DNA from: Roseicyclus salinarum
GTDB lineage: Bacteria > Pseudomonadota > Alphaproteobacteria > Rhodobacterales > Rhodobacteraceae
Reading direction: 5' to 3'
NCBI RefSeq assembly: GCF_029624655.1
Contig: NZ_JARRSA010000020.1
Location: 1 to 64,000, forward strand
Length of the DNA: 64,000 nucleotides
Part shown: positions 38,247 to 46,354 of the stretch, in pieces
Layout: every line of letters starts with the position of its first letter
How positions within the stretch are numbered: position 1 is the stretch's first letter
Notes under the pieces: model-generated
Database searches by the model: none
Told to the model about the DNA's origin: nothing
What the model saw: only the letters and a program-made list of their open reading frames with translations
Made by a program: the position numbers and the translations under genes

Positions 38247-39302
38247 TCAATTCGCGCCGGCCTGCTGCAGCCGCCAGAGATTGGGACCGGCCTGCAGGAG
38301 GTTCGGGCGTTCCGCCGCATGGCGCCCCTCGCCAAGCAGGCGCCCGAGATCGTCCCCCACGTGATCGCTGTAGATATGGTAGAGATGACCCGTCGGGCTT
38401 TCGGAGGGCAGGTCGCTCAAATCGATCACCTCGACGCCCGCAAGGGTCGAGACATCGTTTCCGGCCTCGCCCAGACGGGGGTAGCCATGAAGCTGCGCCG
38501 AGAGCGCAAGGGGCCGGTCTCCGCTGGTGACGTAGACGGTGACGTTCTCCACGATCGGCAGGATGCGCGGCAGGATGCGCTGGAAGATCGCGAAATCCAT
38601 GTCGGGGGCCAGCAGCACGACCTCGTCGATGCGAGTGCCGGGCGCGCGGTTCGCAACATCGTAGAGCGCAAGCACGACGCCCCGCGCCCCGAGGCTGTGG
38701 CCCATGACATCCACGACGCCGCCGCCGAAGCGGCGCTCCGCCTCGATGATCGCCTCGGCGAGATCCGGCACGCTCCAGTAGAGGTCGGCCTCGTCGTGGG
38801 TATAGTAGGCGATCGCCCCGTCCGACGGCCAGCTGAACCACAGGAAGCGGCCTGAAAGCCCCGCGTTTTCCTGCAGAAGGACCGCGCGCCTGCACCCTTT
38901 CTCGAAACCGATGTAGTAGCCGTGTACATATATCGCGGGGGCGTCGTCCCCTGCAGTGTCCTGCAGGTCGTCGAGGACCGCCGCGCTGTCGGTGGCCATG
39001 ATCCGGTCCACCCTGAGGAATTCCTCGCGGATGAAGGACGGCGCGGCCCCGGCGAGCGGCGCCAGTCCTCCGAGTTCCAGCTCGCGCACACGGCACCATC
39101 CGGCCGAAAGGACGCTGCGCTCGTCGCCGTAGAACTCTCCGGGATCGTCGGCCCCCGTCACGTTCCGGAGCGTCAGGAAAGGCACCTCGAGGTCCGTGAT
39201 CGCGGGCTGCGCGGCAGACGGCGCGGCAAGGCCTGCGATCGCCGCGAAAAGCGCAAAGGAGGCGCATGGGATCGGCCAAGGATTGTCGTCGGATGATCGC
39301 AT
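38247..39302 (-). CDS. secreted alpha/beta hydrolase (DUF900 type)
   Basis: The 351-residue protein from ATG 39302 has a hydrophobic N terminus (ASFALFAAIAGLAAPSAA) that suggests export, then an alpha/beta hydrolase with PAIYVHGYYIGFEKGCRRA, a nucleophile elbow VMGHSLGARGVVLAL and the acid/histidine region LLAPDMDFAIF, with a final HLYHIYSDHVGDDL. This is the DUF900 pattern. An alternative start at 39362 would add 20 residues. Its upstream region abuts the left end of the integrative element, so its original promoter may have been replaced by element DNA. Confidence 0.82.
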   Translation of the reverse strand: MRSSDDNPWPIPCASFALFAAIAGLAAPSAAQPAITDLEVPFLTLRNVTGADDPGEFYGDERSVLSAGWCRVRELELGGLAPLAGAAPSFIREEFLRVDRIMATDSAAVLDDLQDTAGDDAPAIYVHGYYIGFEKGCRRAVLLQENAGLSGRFLWFSWPSDGAIAYYTHDEADLYWSVPDLAEAIIEAERRFGGGVVDVMGHSLGARGVVLALYDVANRAPGTRIDEVVLLAPDMDFAIFQRILPRILPIVENVTVYVTSGDRPLALSAQLHGYPRLGEAGNDVSTLAGVEVIDLSDLPSESPTGHLYHIYSDHVGDDLGRLLGEGRHAAERPNLLQAGPNLWRLQQAGAN

Positions 39303-39395
39303 CTCATGCTCCACGGATGCCCGCCGGGTGACGGCCGCGACACTAGCCGCGAATGGCCGCATCGGGAATTCGAAATCCGAGGGTCTGACGTGGGG

Positions 39396-39411
39396 ATGGC
39401 GACCCCGGCAG
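39396..39411. other. attL core (16-bp direct repeat)
   Basis: ATGGCGACCCCGGCAG, identical to 61564-61579, where it forms the CCA end, acceptor strand and part of the T arm of tRNA-Arg. The flanking bases differ on both sides (g/a and a/g), setting the length at 16 bp. Confidence 0.9.
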
Positions 39412-39457
39412 AATTGCCAACTGGAGCACATTTTCCAACGACTTCAAAGATCCCGTT

Positions 39458-39519
39458 GGGACACCATCGCTGTTTTCGGCCTCAATCGGAACAATGGGTT
39501 AGATGCGCTCGCGGGACAC
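39458..39519 (+). promoter_or_regulatory. candidate integrase arm sites, left
   Basis: GGGACAC occurs at 39458-39464 and 39513-39519, 47 and 102 bp inside attL. Two more copies in the same orientation lie inside attR. The 248 bp from attL to the primase gene hold no clear gene; one open frame ending at 39663 overlaps the primase ATG (TGGCATGA) but has no convincing start. Confidence 0.45.
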
Positions 39520-39659
39520 ACCATAGTCGACCCCAATACAAGTAACCCCGGTGCGACGGCAATCGCATCCGGGGTTGAAGACGTTGTGGAAGGCGTCTCT
39601 TCGCAAATCGAGAATACTGCAGAGCTCCCCTCTCTGGCAATCCACTGGGGGGCCCTGGC

Positions 39660-40460
39660 ATGAAGTATCCGTTCAGAATCTTCCCTGTCGGGCCTAATAA
39701 GGCCCCGCTGATTTCGGATTGGCGGCAGAAGGCGACGCGAGACACCCATACCATAGCGCAATGGAAGGCCAACGGCGCAGCAGCATGGGGTATTCCCTGC
39801 GGAGCGGACAATGGTTTGTTCGTCATCGATCTGGACGTGGACAAGTCCAGCGGTGAAGCGGTGGGCGAAGCTAGCCTGAAGGCCTTGCCGCGCTATGCCC
39901 GACTTCTGGAGAAGGCCAATGTGAACACGCCATCAGGCGGGCGTCACATCTATTGCCGGCACTTCGATGGTGCGCGCAACACCACGTCCAAGATCGGTCG
40001 GAAGATCGACACGCGAGGCGAGGGCGGCTACGTCGTTGCCCCCGGTTCGATAACCGAGGGCGGTGCATACCGTGGCTTTGTTCCTAGTGTTCTTCCTGCC
40101 GTCCCGCCGGGCCTCCGCGCGATGTTCTTGCAGGTGCCGGTTGCCCCGCCGCCCCGCGCGCCCGCGCGCCAGACGCCCAAAGGCGAAGTTGAGGAACTCC
40201 TAAGCCATATTCCCGCAGATTTGCCCTACTTGGACTGGGTAACCGTCCTGATGGCCCTCCACGACCGTTTCGCCGGGTCTGATGAGGGGCTTGCCCTGGC
40301 GGATCAATGGAGTGCGGCCGGAGTCAAATACCGTCCCGGGGAGGTCGCCGCCAAGTGGCGTAGCTTCAAGCGCAGCGGCATCACTTGGGCAACGGTTCCG
40401 GCAATGGCGCGCCAGCATGGCGCTGATCTCTCCGAGATTGCGCGGAGGTGGGCGGCATGA
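39660..40460 (+). CDS. bifunctional primase-polymerase with PriCT_2-like domain
   Basis: The 266-residue protein has an N-terminal primase-polymerase domain (PF09250-like): PLISDWRQKATRD, the acidic catalytic motif FVIDLDVDKSSG near residue 57, and TPSGGRHIYCRHFDG with the conserved Gly-Gly-Arg-His. It ends with a segment resembling PriCT_2 (LPYLDWVTVLMALHDRF ... KYRPGEVAAKWRSF). Such proteins prime replication of plasmids and phage-like elements. The gene is coupled to the next by an ATGA overlap. It lacks a helicase part, which the next gene supplies. Confidence 0.88.
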   Translation: MKYPFRIFPVGPNKAPLISDWRQKATRDTHTIAQWKANGAAAWGIPCGADNGLFVIDLDVDKSSGEAVGEASLKALPRYARLLEKANVNTPSGGRHIYCRHFDGARNTTSKIGRKIDTRGEGGYVVAPGSITEGGAYRGFVPSVLPAVPPGLRAMFLQVPVAPPPRAPARQTPKGEVEELLSHIPADLPYLDWVTVLMALHDRFAGSDEGLALADQWSAAGVKYRPGEVAAKWRSFKRSGITWATVPAMARQHGADLSEIARRWAA

Positions 40461-41524
40461 CCGTAGTAAACCTGAACACCAACGCCACGCGTGCGTCTGA
40501 AATCGAGAGCCGACTTGTTCGTCTGTCCGACATCCAGCCGGTCCTTACCAACAACTACCTGGTCAAGGGCTGGTTGGATCGGAATTGCCTTTCCATGCTC
40601 TACGGTCCGTCCAACGCCGGCAAGACATTTGTGGCGTTGGACATCGCGATGCACATTGCGGCCGATCAAGTTTGGCGCGGGTTGAGGGTGAATGGTGGGC
40701 CGGTTCTCTATATCGCTGCCGAAGGTGGTGCAGGTATTCGCAACCGTCTTGCCGCCATAAAACAAGATCGTCCCGAAATGGCCGAGGCTCCCTTCTCACT
40801 GCTACCCATTGGATTGGACCTTCACGGACAGGGTGATGCTTTAGCCGTCTGCGAAATCATGCCGGATGACGACCCGGCATTGATAGTCGTTGACACATTG
40901 GCACGCTCGATGGGGACGGGCGATGAGAATACCGCCAAAGATGCGGCCATGTTCATCAAGAACTGCGACTTGATCAGGCAGGCGACTGGCGCGCACGTCA
41001 TGATCATCCATCACACGGGCAAAGAAGAGGAGCGCGGCGCTCGCGGCTCCTCAGCTTGGCGCGCCGCCGTGGATAACGAGATACAGGTTTCCGCCGATTG
41101 CCGAATACTATCAAGAAAGCAGCGAGACCAAGAGCCGCCAGACGCGCTGAGTTTCAGGTTGCGCTCCGTGGTGCTTGGAACTGACGAGGATGGCGAGCCA
41201 GTGACCAGCGCCGTGGTGGATGCTGCGGCGCCACCCAAGCCAGCACGAAGGCCGTTATCTGGAAAGAACGCGGTAGCGATGCAGGCGTTGCGCGATGCCT
41301 TGGCGGCCCATGGCGAGGTGAAGAGCGGGGTCGGTTATCCCGTCAACCGATCCGTTGTTGCTCTGGACCATTGGCGCGCTGCGTGCGGCACCCACGGACT
41401 CACCTCAGGGGTAAGTGAAAGCGCAGCTCGCACCGCGTTCAAACGTGCCAAAGACAAGCTGATGGATATGGATGAGGTCCGAGAGTGGGGCGGCCACGTT
41501 TGGAAGGTCCACGAAGATGACTGA
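40457..41524 (+). CDS. RepA-like AAA ATPase / replicative helicase
   Basis: The 355-residue protein is a RecA-fold ATPase of the AAA_25/RepA helicase type: Walker A LYGPSNAGKTFVALDIA, the segment GGPVLYIAAEGGAGIRNRL, Walker B DPALIVVDTLARS, and the sensor/arginine region VMIIHHTGKEEERGARGS with SSAWRAAVDNEI. The C-terminal 90 residues are a likely winged-helix DNA-binding part. Start ATG 40457 overlaps the primase stop, so the two form a primase-helicase pair. The iteron cluster begins eight bases after its stop, as at origins that follow their own replication genes. Confidence 0.87.
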   Translation: MTVVNLNTNATRASEIESRLVRLSDIQPVLTNNYLVKGWLDRNCLSMLYGPSNAGKTFVALDIAMHIAADQVWRGLRVNGGPVLYIAAEGGAGIRNRLAAIKQDRPEMAEAPFSLLPIGLDLHGQGDALAVCEIMPDDDPALIVVDTLARSMGTGDENTAKDAAMFIKNCDLIRQATGAHVMIIHHTGKEEERGARGSSAWRAAVDNEIQVSADCRILSRKQRDQEPPDALSFRLRSVVLGTDEDGEPVTSAVVDAAAPPKPARRPLSGKNAVAMQALRDALAAHGEVKSGVGYPVNRSVVALDHWRAACGTHGLTSGVSESAARTAFKRAKDKLMDMDEVREWGGHVWKVHEDD

Positions 41525-41531
41525 GGCGCTC

Positions 41532-41630
41532 CGTTACATTCGTCACATTCCGTCACAGTGCGTCACAAATACCGGCGATCGAGGCCGTCACGATCGTCAC
41601 ACACCCCAAAGGGGTGTGACGGGTGTGACG
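41532..41630. repeat. iteron cluster, candidate replication origin
   Basis: CGTTACA begins at 41532 and CGTCAC(A) at 41541, 41551, 41561, 41586 and 41595, the first four about 10 bp apart, i.e. on one face of the helix. Inverted copies TGTGACG lie at 41615-41621 and 41624-41630, so that CACACCCC-AAA-GGGGTGTG forms a hairpin. Open frames here (e.g. 41517-41705) merely encode the repeats and have no other support. Confidence 0.65.
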
Positions 41631-41701
41631 CTACTACGAGAAGTGACCAATCCAATTGACATCCAGCACAAGAACGAAGTTCCAACAGAGGAAGCGAACA
41701 A

Positions 41702-42358
41702 TTGACCGAGACAGAACTCAAATCGACGGCTTTCGAAGACGAACCGAAGAACGACAATCCATCAAAGGACTTCGGGGGTTCCCCTATAGAAGCATGGAAC
41801 CATGTGCTCATCGATCAGGCCATTAACTCGCTCTGGATCGGGAATTCTCCTGCTGACAAGCAGGACAGTCAGGTTCAAGCCGCTATGACTGCACTCTTGG
41901 GCGTTCGACCAAGAGACGAACTAGAAGGCATGATGGCAGCCCAACTGTTCGCGGCCCACAGCGCTGCCATGGAGTGCTATCGCCGAGCCATGATACCTGG
42001 ACTCCCGATCGAGAGCAGGCGTTCGGAACTCAACCAAGCGACTAAGCTGTCGCGCACACATGCAGCCCTAGTCGGCGCTTTGGACAAGCGTCGCGGCAAG
42101 GGCCAACAGAAGGTGACTGTCGAACATGTCCACGTCCATGCTGGCGGACAAGCGGTGGTAGGAGTGATCGGCCATGGCGGGGGGGCAAACACGTTCTTGG
42201 AGGAACAACCCTATGCACAGCAGATTACCTATGCACCTGAGCCCACGCTGTGGAGCGATGACAAGAAGGGAGACAGCCTGCCAATCCCCTGCGATGAGGA
42301 ATGGTCGCTGCCGGATGCATGGTGGGAAGTCACCGGGGGCCCCAAGGGGAAATTCTAA
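41702..42358 (+). CDS. conserved element protein of unknown function
   Basis: A 218-residue protein, start ATG-less TTG/ATG region at 41702 after GAGGAAGCG. The centre is helical (MMAAQLFAAHSAAMECYRRAM, followed by LNQATKLSRTHAALVGALDK) and a His-rich strand KVTVEHVHVHAGGQAVVG follows at about residue 138. I recognise this general architecture from hypothetical proteins of alphaproteobacterial integrated elements but know no function. The last ~48 residues overlap the next gene in another frame and are Trp/Pro-rich with little structure, as expected of an overprinted tail. Confidence 0.7.
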   Translation: MTETELKSTAFEDEPKNDNPSKDFGGSPIEAWNHVLIDQAINSLWIGNSPADKQDSQVQAAMTALLGVRPRDELEGMMAAQLFAAHSAAMECYRRAMIPGLPIESRRSELNQATKLSRTHAALVGALDKRRGKGQQKVTVEHVHVHAGGQAVVGVIGHGGGANTFLEEQPYAQQITYAPEPTLWSDDKKGDSLPIPCDEEWSLPDAWWEVTGGPKGKF

Positions 42359-42467
42359 CGCGCTCAAACACGGCCGCTACACTTCTGCAGCGATTTCTAC
42401 ACGCCAGGAGTTGTCTTCACTCATCCGCTCGATGAAAGAACTCATAGAGACGACCGACATCGAATAG
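42213..42467 (+). CDS. small HGG-motif protein (HGGxSxGAPxGNxNAxKHG)
   Basis: The 84-residue basic protein starts at ATG 42213 with GGAGGAAC upstream. It has a Cys/His-rich part (PRCGAMTRRETACQSPAM, CRMHGG) that could bind zinc and a following conserved motif GGKSPGAPRGNSNALKHGRY. Proteins with this motif are common in rhizobial and rhodobacterial mobile elements. Function unknown. It overlaps the preceding gene by 146 nt in a different frame, so both products come from one stretch of DNA. Confidence 0.75.
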   Translation: MHSRLPMHLSPRCGAMTRRETACQSPAMRNGRCRMHGGKSPGAPRGNSNALKHGRYTSAAISTRQELSSLIRSMKELIETTDIE

Positions 42468-42475
42468 CAAGAAAT

Positions 42476-42493
42476 GTGAACTCAAGTTCACTG
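42476..42493. repeat. left copy of the 18-bp palindromic cargo repeat
   Basis: GTGAACTCAAGTTCACTG; the inner 16 bases are an inverted repeat GTGAACT-CA-AGTTCAC. An exact copy lies at 57667-57684. It begins nine bases after the HGG gene stop and ends 16 bases before the HNH gene. Confidence 0.85.
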
Positions 42494-42509
42494 GCCGGAC
42501 CGCCGGGAG

Positions 42510-42749
42510 TCAGTCGGCTTCAACCGAGGCAACGTAGTCGAGCATCGCCTTGTTAGTGTCGCTCGCATCATGCCCGTAGTGGGCCCTCCGATGGCAGGTG
42601 GGACAGACCGCCACGACGAAGCGTGGATCATCCGGGCCCCCAGCGGTCATCTGTCGAATGTGATGGGCTTCTAGGTATGGATTGCCCCCTTTCGTGGTGA
42701 ACGGCGCCGGTTCCGCACAGTGCTCGCACAGACCGCCAGACCGCGGCAT
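42510..42749 (-). CDS. HNH endonuclease, probably a truncated fragment
   Basis: The 79-residue product has the HNH elements CEHC, LEAHHIRQM, GGPDDPRFVVAVCPTCHRRAHYG, with paired cysteines for structural zinc. It resembles the C-terminal part of longer McrA/5-methylcytosine-type HNH proteins. An in-frame TAA sits two codons before the ATG, so any N-terminal domain has been lost. It may still be a stand-alone nuclease, but a remnant is more likely. Confidence 0.65.
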   Translation of the reverse strand: MPRSGGLCEHCAEPAPFTTKGGNPYLEAHHIRQMTAGGPDDPRFVVAVCPTCHRRAHYGHDASDTNKAMLDYVASVEAD

Positions 42750-43252
42750 GACTTAGTCACGGACCGCCCGGCTTCGCTCAAATAGGGTGGCCGTTTCTTT
42801 CCGATCGACTCGGAGCGGCTCTGGTAGCGTCTAGGGGGCGCCCACGGAGCTCTGCTAGAGGTGCGGTAGGTAGAGGGCCGTCATTCGCCTCAGCGGCTTC
42901 TGTGACGACGCTCACAGGCCGGAGCTCAAACACGATCGCTGACCGCGAGTTTCCCTTGGTGTCTGGAACTTCCTCGGTGTGGCACCCCACGGACGGATGT
43001 GACCGCCTCCTAGTCCAGACCAAGTCGACTACTGAAGTATACTCGGCACCGGAAGGACGTGATCTCGCCGCCGATGGAGAATCCCGCGTTCTGAAGGGGT
43101 TTTTGGGCGGAGTGTCCTTGGGAGACCGCGGTGCGGCACGCGCGGTTCGCAGCATTGCGATAGTGACAGTTTTCCGCCCATACTCTTGAAATGATTGGTT
43201 TCGTCCATTCCTTGTAAATGACGGGGCGGAGACGCGGACGAAAAGGACTTCG
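42750..43252. other. gene-free stretch before the cargo operon
   Basis: No convincing gene. One plus-strand frame (42902-43189) matches nothing I know and lacks a good SD. The stretch should hold the promoter of the operon; I see no clear -35/-10. The SD AAAAGGA ends seven bases before the first ATG at 43253. Confidence 0.5.
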
Positions 43253-46200
43253 ATGACCAACGCAACGGTAAGCGGCCATGGTCTTCTCAAAGATCGTCTC
43301 GCACAGATCGAGGCGATCTTTCACGCGGCGTGGACCGGCCCGAGATCGACGCCCTTCCTGCCAGATCTGGCTCTGCCGGACCGCATCCTTGAAGAGGCGA
43401 CAGATATTGCGCGGAGTTTTCCGCTTTTCGTCCTGTTTCAGAACAGCCCGACCCTTGCGGTCTGGTCCGTTCTCCGGCCGCTGGCGCTGAACTACGGCGC
43501 CGACACGAAGGACGTCTACGCCCACATCGATGAGTTCCTCGGCAAGAGTTTTCCGCCAGGCTTCGCGCGCGACGACCTTAAGAGGCGCTTCCGGAGCGCT
43601 GCGCGCTCGATTGGTCTTCCCGTCTCCGGCACCACGCCCACCGATCTCTTCTTCGCGCCCCTCGGCCCTGCCCGGCACCAGGTGGGCGATCTCGCCCATG
43701 CCTTCGTGGCGATGACCCTCGTCAACGGGCCGCCGGCGATCGAGGACACCGCCGCCGCCCGTTCCTGGCAGCGCCGCGCGGTTGCCGCGCGATGCCCCGG
43801 GATGACTCGGCTTCTCGCCACGATCAGGTTCGACGCCTCCGCCTGGTGCGCGCGTCGCTTTGAGGCCTGGCGCCAGGGCCAGGAGCCTGTCGGCGATGGC
43901 GAGGCGCATCTCTTCGACGCCTACGGAAAGGCCGCCTCCACCTACGGCCGCAAACGGACCGACCTCATCGGGCCGCCGCGCCTCTTCTGGCAGACCGACC
44001 GGCTGGCGCTCGAGGCCGAGGTGTCGAAGAAACCCCAGACGCTGAAGCTCGGGGCCTTCCCGACCAACATTCCGAGCGGCGGGCGCGTCGCCCTACGCGC
44101 GCCCTGGCCGCGCGAGGTAGCGTGGCGCGCAGGGATCGTGGACCAGGATATCCAGGTAGCACCCGGGCCCGACGAGGTTCTCGTCTTCGATGCCGATACG
44201 GGCAGCCTCCTCGCCCGTGTGGGCGCAGAGACGACAGAAATCGAGGTCGCCGCGGCCCGGCTCGTGGTTCTCGGCCGCCAAAGCTTCGCGAGCCCTTCAT
44301 TCGGGGCCTCGATCCCGGCCCAGGATCCCGCCTTCCAGGTCGCTTGGGTGGAGGCAGGAGAGGATCTGAACTTCTCGAACCGGGGCGCGCTCGGGCTCGT
44401 GGCACCCCGCGAGGACGCGATCTGGATCGACGCAACCGTCCTCGGCCGCGACGGCAACAGAGCGCTTCACGCCGCTGATGGCCGCCTCCACCTGAAGATC
44501 GATCCCGAGGTCGGCGGCAGAAGCCGGATCCTGCGCCTGCGGATAAACGGGACAAGCCGCTTCCACCCGATCGAGACCTCTGCCGATGGCACGGCCGAGA
44601 TCCTGTTCGCCGAGATGCACCTCTCCGCCCCGGGTGATCCAGGTGAGGCCATCTTCGATGTCCTGGTGCCGGGCGCGGCCGGGGAGGTCGATGCGCGGGC
44701 CACGCTCTCGACCCGCTGCTGGATCTGGCCCGGGCTTCCGACACCCGCGGGCGATCTTGCCGATGTGCCTGTCCCTGCGAACCTGGACCTCGCCCGCTCG
44801 GCCGGGCTCCGGGTCCTGGACGGGACGCTATCGGTCGATGCGGAAGCGGAAGAGGAAGTACCGATCCTCGGTCTAAGGGGGGTGCAGCGCACGCACGAGT
44901 TCCACCTCGCGGCGAGGGGCGAAAAGCTCTGGCACTGCCGTGTCGGTGACGGATCCCGCAGCTTCGTCCCTAAGGGCACCACGCTCGTTCTCGGCCAAGA
45001 CAACCGTCACGACACGCTCCGCTTGCGGGCGCCCGACCGTACCGCCGATCTCCTCGTGCTTGGCCGCCTGACGCGGCGCCCCTTCCATCAGCGCCAGGTC
45101 CTCGAGATTGGCGCGGGTCAGCTCCAGGATCCAGTCGACGGCGACGACCGGATCGCGCTCCGGCGAGCGGACGGACGCATCGAACTCCTCGCGCGCCTCC
45201 ATCGCCGAGCGGACCCCACGGGGCTGACGCTCAGCGACGGGGACGGCGAGCTTCGCCTCTCCCTCAGGCTCGAGACACCCTGCGACGCGCTTCGCATCAC
45301 CGTAGAGACCGTGACAGGCGAATCTTTCCTGGGGGACTGGAGCTTCGGCCGGCATCCCGTCGACATGCCGCCTCTCCGGGGAGTCTCCGCCTCCTATGAC
45401 CGGGATAGCCGCACCCTGTCTGTCTCCCTGTCGCGGAGCGTCCTGCCCGCGCCCGCCCGCGTTCTCTTCGAGATCCGCGATCCCGAAGGCCGGGTCGAGA
45501 ACCTTCGGGACATACGCGGCGCGCGGATCGCCCTCGGCCTGCCGGGTTTTCTGCCGCAGCCAGACATCAACCAGCTTGCCAATCTCGCTCGCTTCCTGGC
45601 CGAGCCGGAGCCCGAGAGCCTCGACGGACAGGTGTCAGGCGCGCTCACGCCCGTCTACGAGGCCGCCATCGACAGTGTTGCTGGCGGCGCGCGGCTCGTC
45701 GGCTCGGTGAAGCCGCTCCTCACTCTCACTTGCGCGGACGGGAGCCCTCCGCGCCACGACCTGGTCGCCGCGGCCCCCTGGATCTTCGAAGCCGGGTCCC
45801 ACGCCTTCTCGGGGCTCGCACCTGATACCGGTCTCGCGGCGCTCGCTTCCATGGCCGGCTCCGTCGCGCCCGATCCGCGTCCATTGATCTCCGGGGACCA
45901 CCCGCTCGAGGACTGGCTGACCCGCGTCTCATCGGCCACTGGGGTTCCGCGGGACTTCCAGGCCGATGCCCTCACGCAAGGCTTCCGTGTCCTGCGCTGG
46001 CGGCTCCGGGAGACCGATCTTCACGACCTTGTCCGCGACGGGCAGAGAGGCGCCGCCGTTCGCCTGATCTGCTCCGCCCATGCCGAGGGGCTCGAGCAGC
46101 TCCGCTCCTTCGACACAGGCGGCGGGGGGGATCCGCTCCCGGTCCGGATCGCGATCCAGCTCGAGCGGCACGCGCGCGCCTGCGCGATGCGGGAAGCTAG

Positions 46201-46354
46201 CGCCTTCGTGGAGGCCATCGCCTTCCGAACCGGGCTTCCCCGCTCCGAGATCGGCCGCACGCAGACCATGATGCTCCGGGCCGGCGTCGAGATCTTCGCC
46301 TACTTCCGCGCCCTCTGGGCTCATGCCGCGAAAGGGGGCCAGGGACAGTCATGA
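43253..46354 (+). CDS. cargo operon protein 1: large protein of unknown fold
   Basis: The 1033-residue protein is not recognised. The N-terminal ~220 residues are helical (IARSFPLFVLFQNSPTLAVW, then DEFLGKSFPPGFARDD). Residues ~250-800 are rich in short beta strands with repeated Trp/Pro elements (RAPWPREVAWRAG; RCWIWPGLPTP; GDWSFGRHP), suggesting several Ig-like or beta-sandwich modules. The last ~150 residues are helical (VRIAIQLERHARACAMREAS). No signal peptide, membrane segment or nuclease motif is seen. Its stop overlaps the helicase ATG by four bases (ATGA 46351-46354). Large unknown proteins of this size precede DUF1998 helicases in some Druantia loci, but I cannot confirm similarity. 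Confidence 0.85.
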   Translation: MTNATVSGHGLLKDRLAQIEAIFHAAWTGPRSTPFLPDLALPDRILEEATDIARSFPLFVLFQNSPTLAVWSVLRPLALNYGADTKDVYAHIDEFLGKSFPPGFARDDLKRRFRSAARSIGLPVSGTTPTDLFFAPLGPARHQVGDLAHAFVAMTLVNGPPAIEDTAAARSWQRRAVAARCPGMTRLLATIRFDASAWCARRFEAWRQGQEPVGDGEAHLFDAYGKAASTYGRKRTDLIGPPRLFWQTDRLALEAEVSKKPQTLKLGAFPTNIPSGGRVALRAPWPREVAWRAGIVDQDIQVAPGPDEVLVFDADTGSLLARVGAETTEIEVAAARLVVLGRQSFASPSFGASIPAQDPAFQVAWVEAGEDLNFSNRGALGLVAPREDAIWIDATVLGRDGNRALHAADGRLHLKIDPEVGGRSRILRLRINGTSRFHPIETSADGTAEILFAEMHLSAPGDPGEAIFDVLVPGAAGEVDARATLSTRCWIWPGLPTPAGDLADVPVPANLDLARSAGLRVLDGTLSVDAEAEEEVPILGLRGVQRTHEFHLAARGEKLWHCRVGDGSRSFVPKGTTLVLGQDNRHDTLRLRAPDRTADLLVLGRLTRRPFHQRQVLEIGAGQLQDPVDGDDRIALRRADGRIELLARLHRRADPTGLTLSDGDGELRLSLRLETPCDALRITVETVTGESFLGDWSFGRHPVDMPPLRGVSASYDRDSRTLSVSLSRSVLPAPARVLFEIRDPEGRVENLRDIRGARIALGLPGFLPQPDINQLANLARFLAEPEPESLDGQVSGALTPVYEAAIDSVAGGARLVGSVKPLLTLTCADGSPPRHDLVAAAPWIFEAGSHAFSGLAPDTGLAALASMAGSVAPDPRPLISGDHPLEDWLTRVSSATGVPRDFQADALTQGFRVLRWRLRETDLHDLVRDGQRGAAVRLICSAHAEGLEQLRSFDTGGGGDPLPVRIAIQLERHARACAMREASAFVEAIAFRTGLPRSEIGRTQTMMLRAGVEIFAYFRALWAHAAKGGQGQS

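Noticed and set aside
39421-39663. Small gene before the primase, ending in an overlap with the primase ATG
   Set aside because: The frame has no ATG, GTG or TTG start with an SD inside the element and reads back through attL into the chromosome.
41517-41705. Small gene downstream of the RepA-like helicase
   Set aside because: Its sequence is mostly the translated iterons and shows no protein-like conservation signal I can see.
42902-43189. 95-codon plus-strand frame before the cargo operon
   Set aside because: No SD, no recognisable motif, and it overlaps an equally open frame on the other strand; treated as non-coding.
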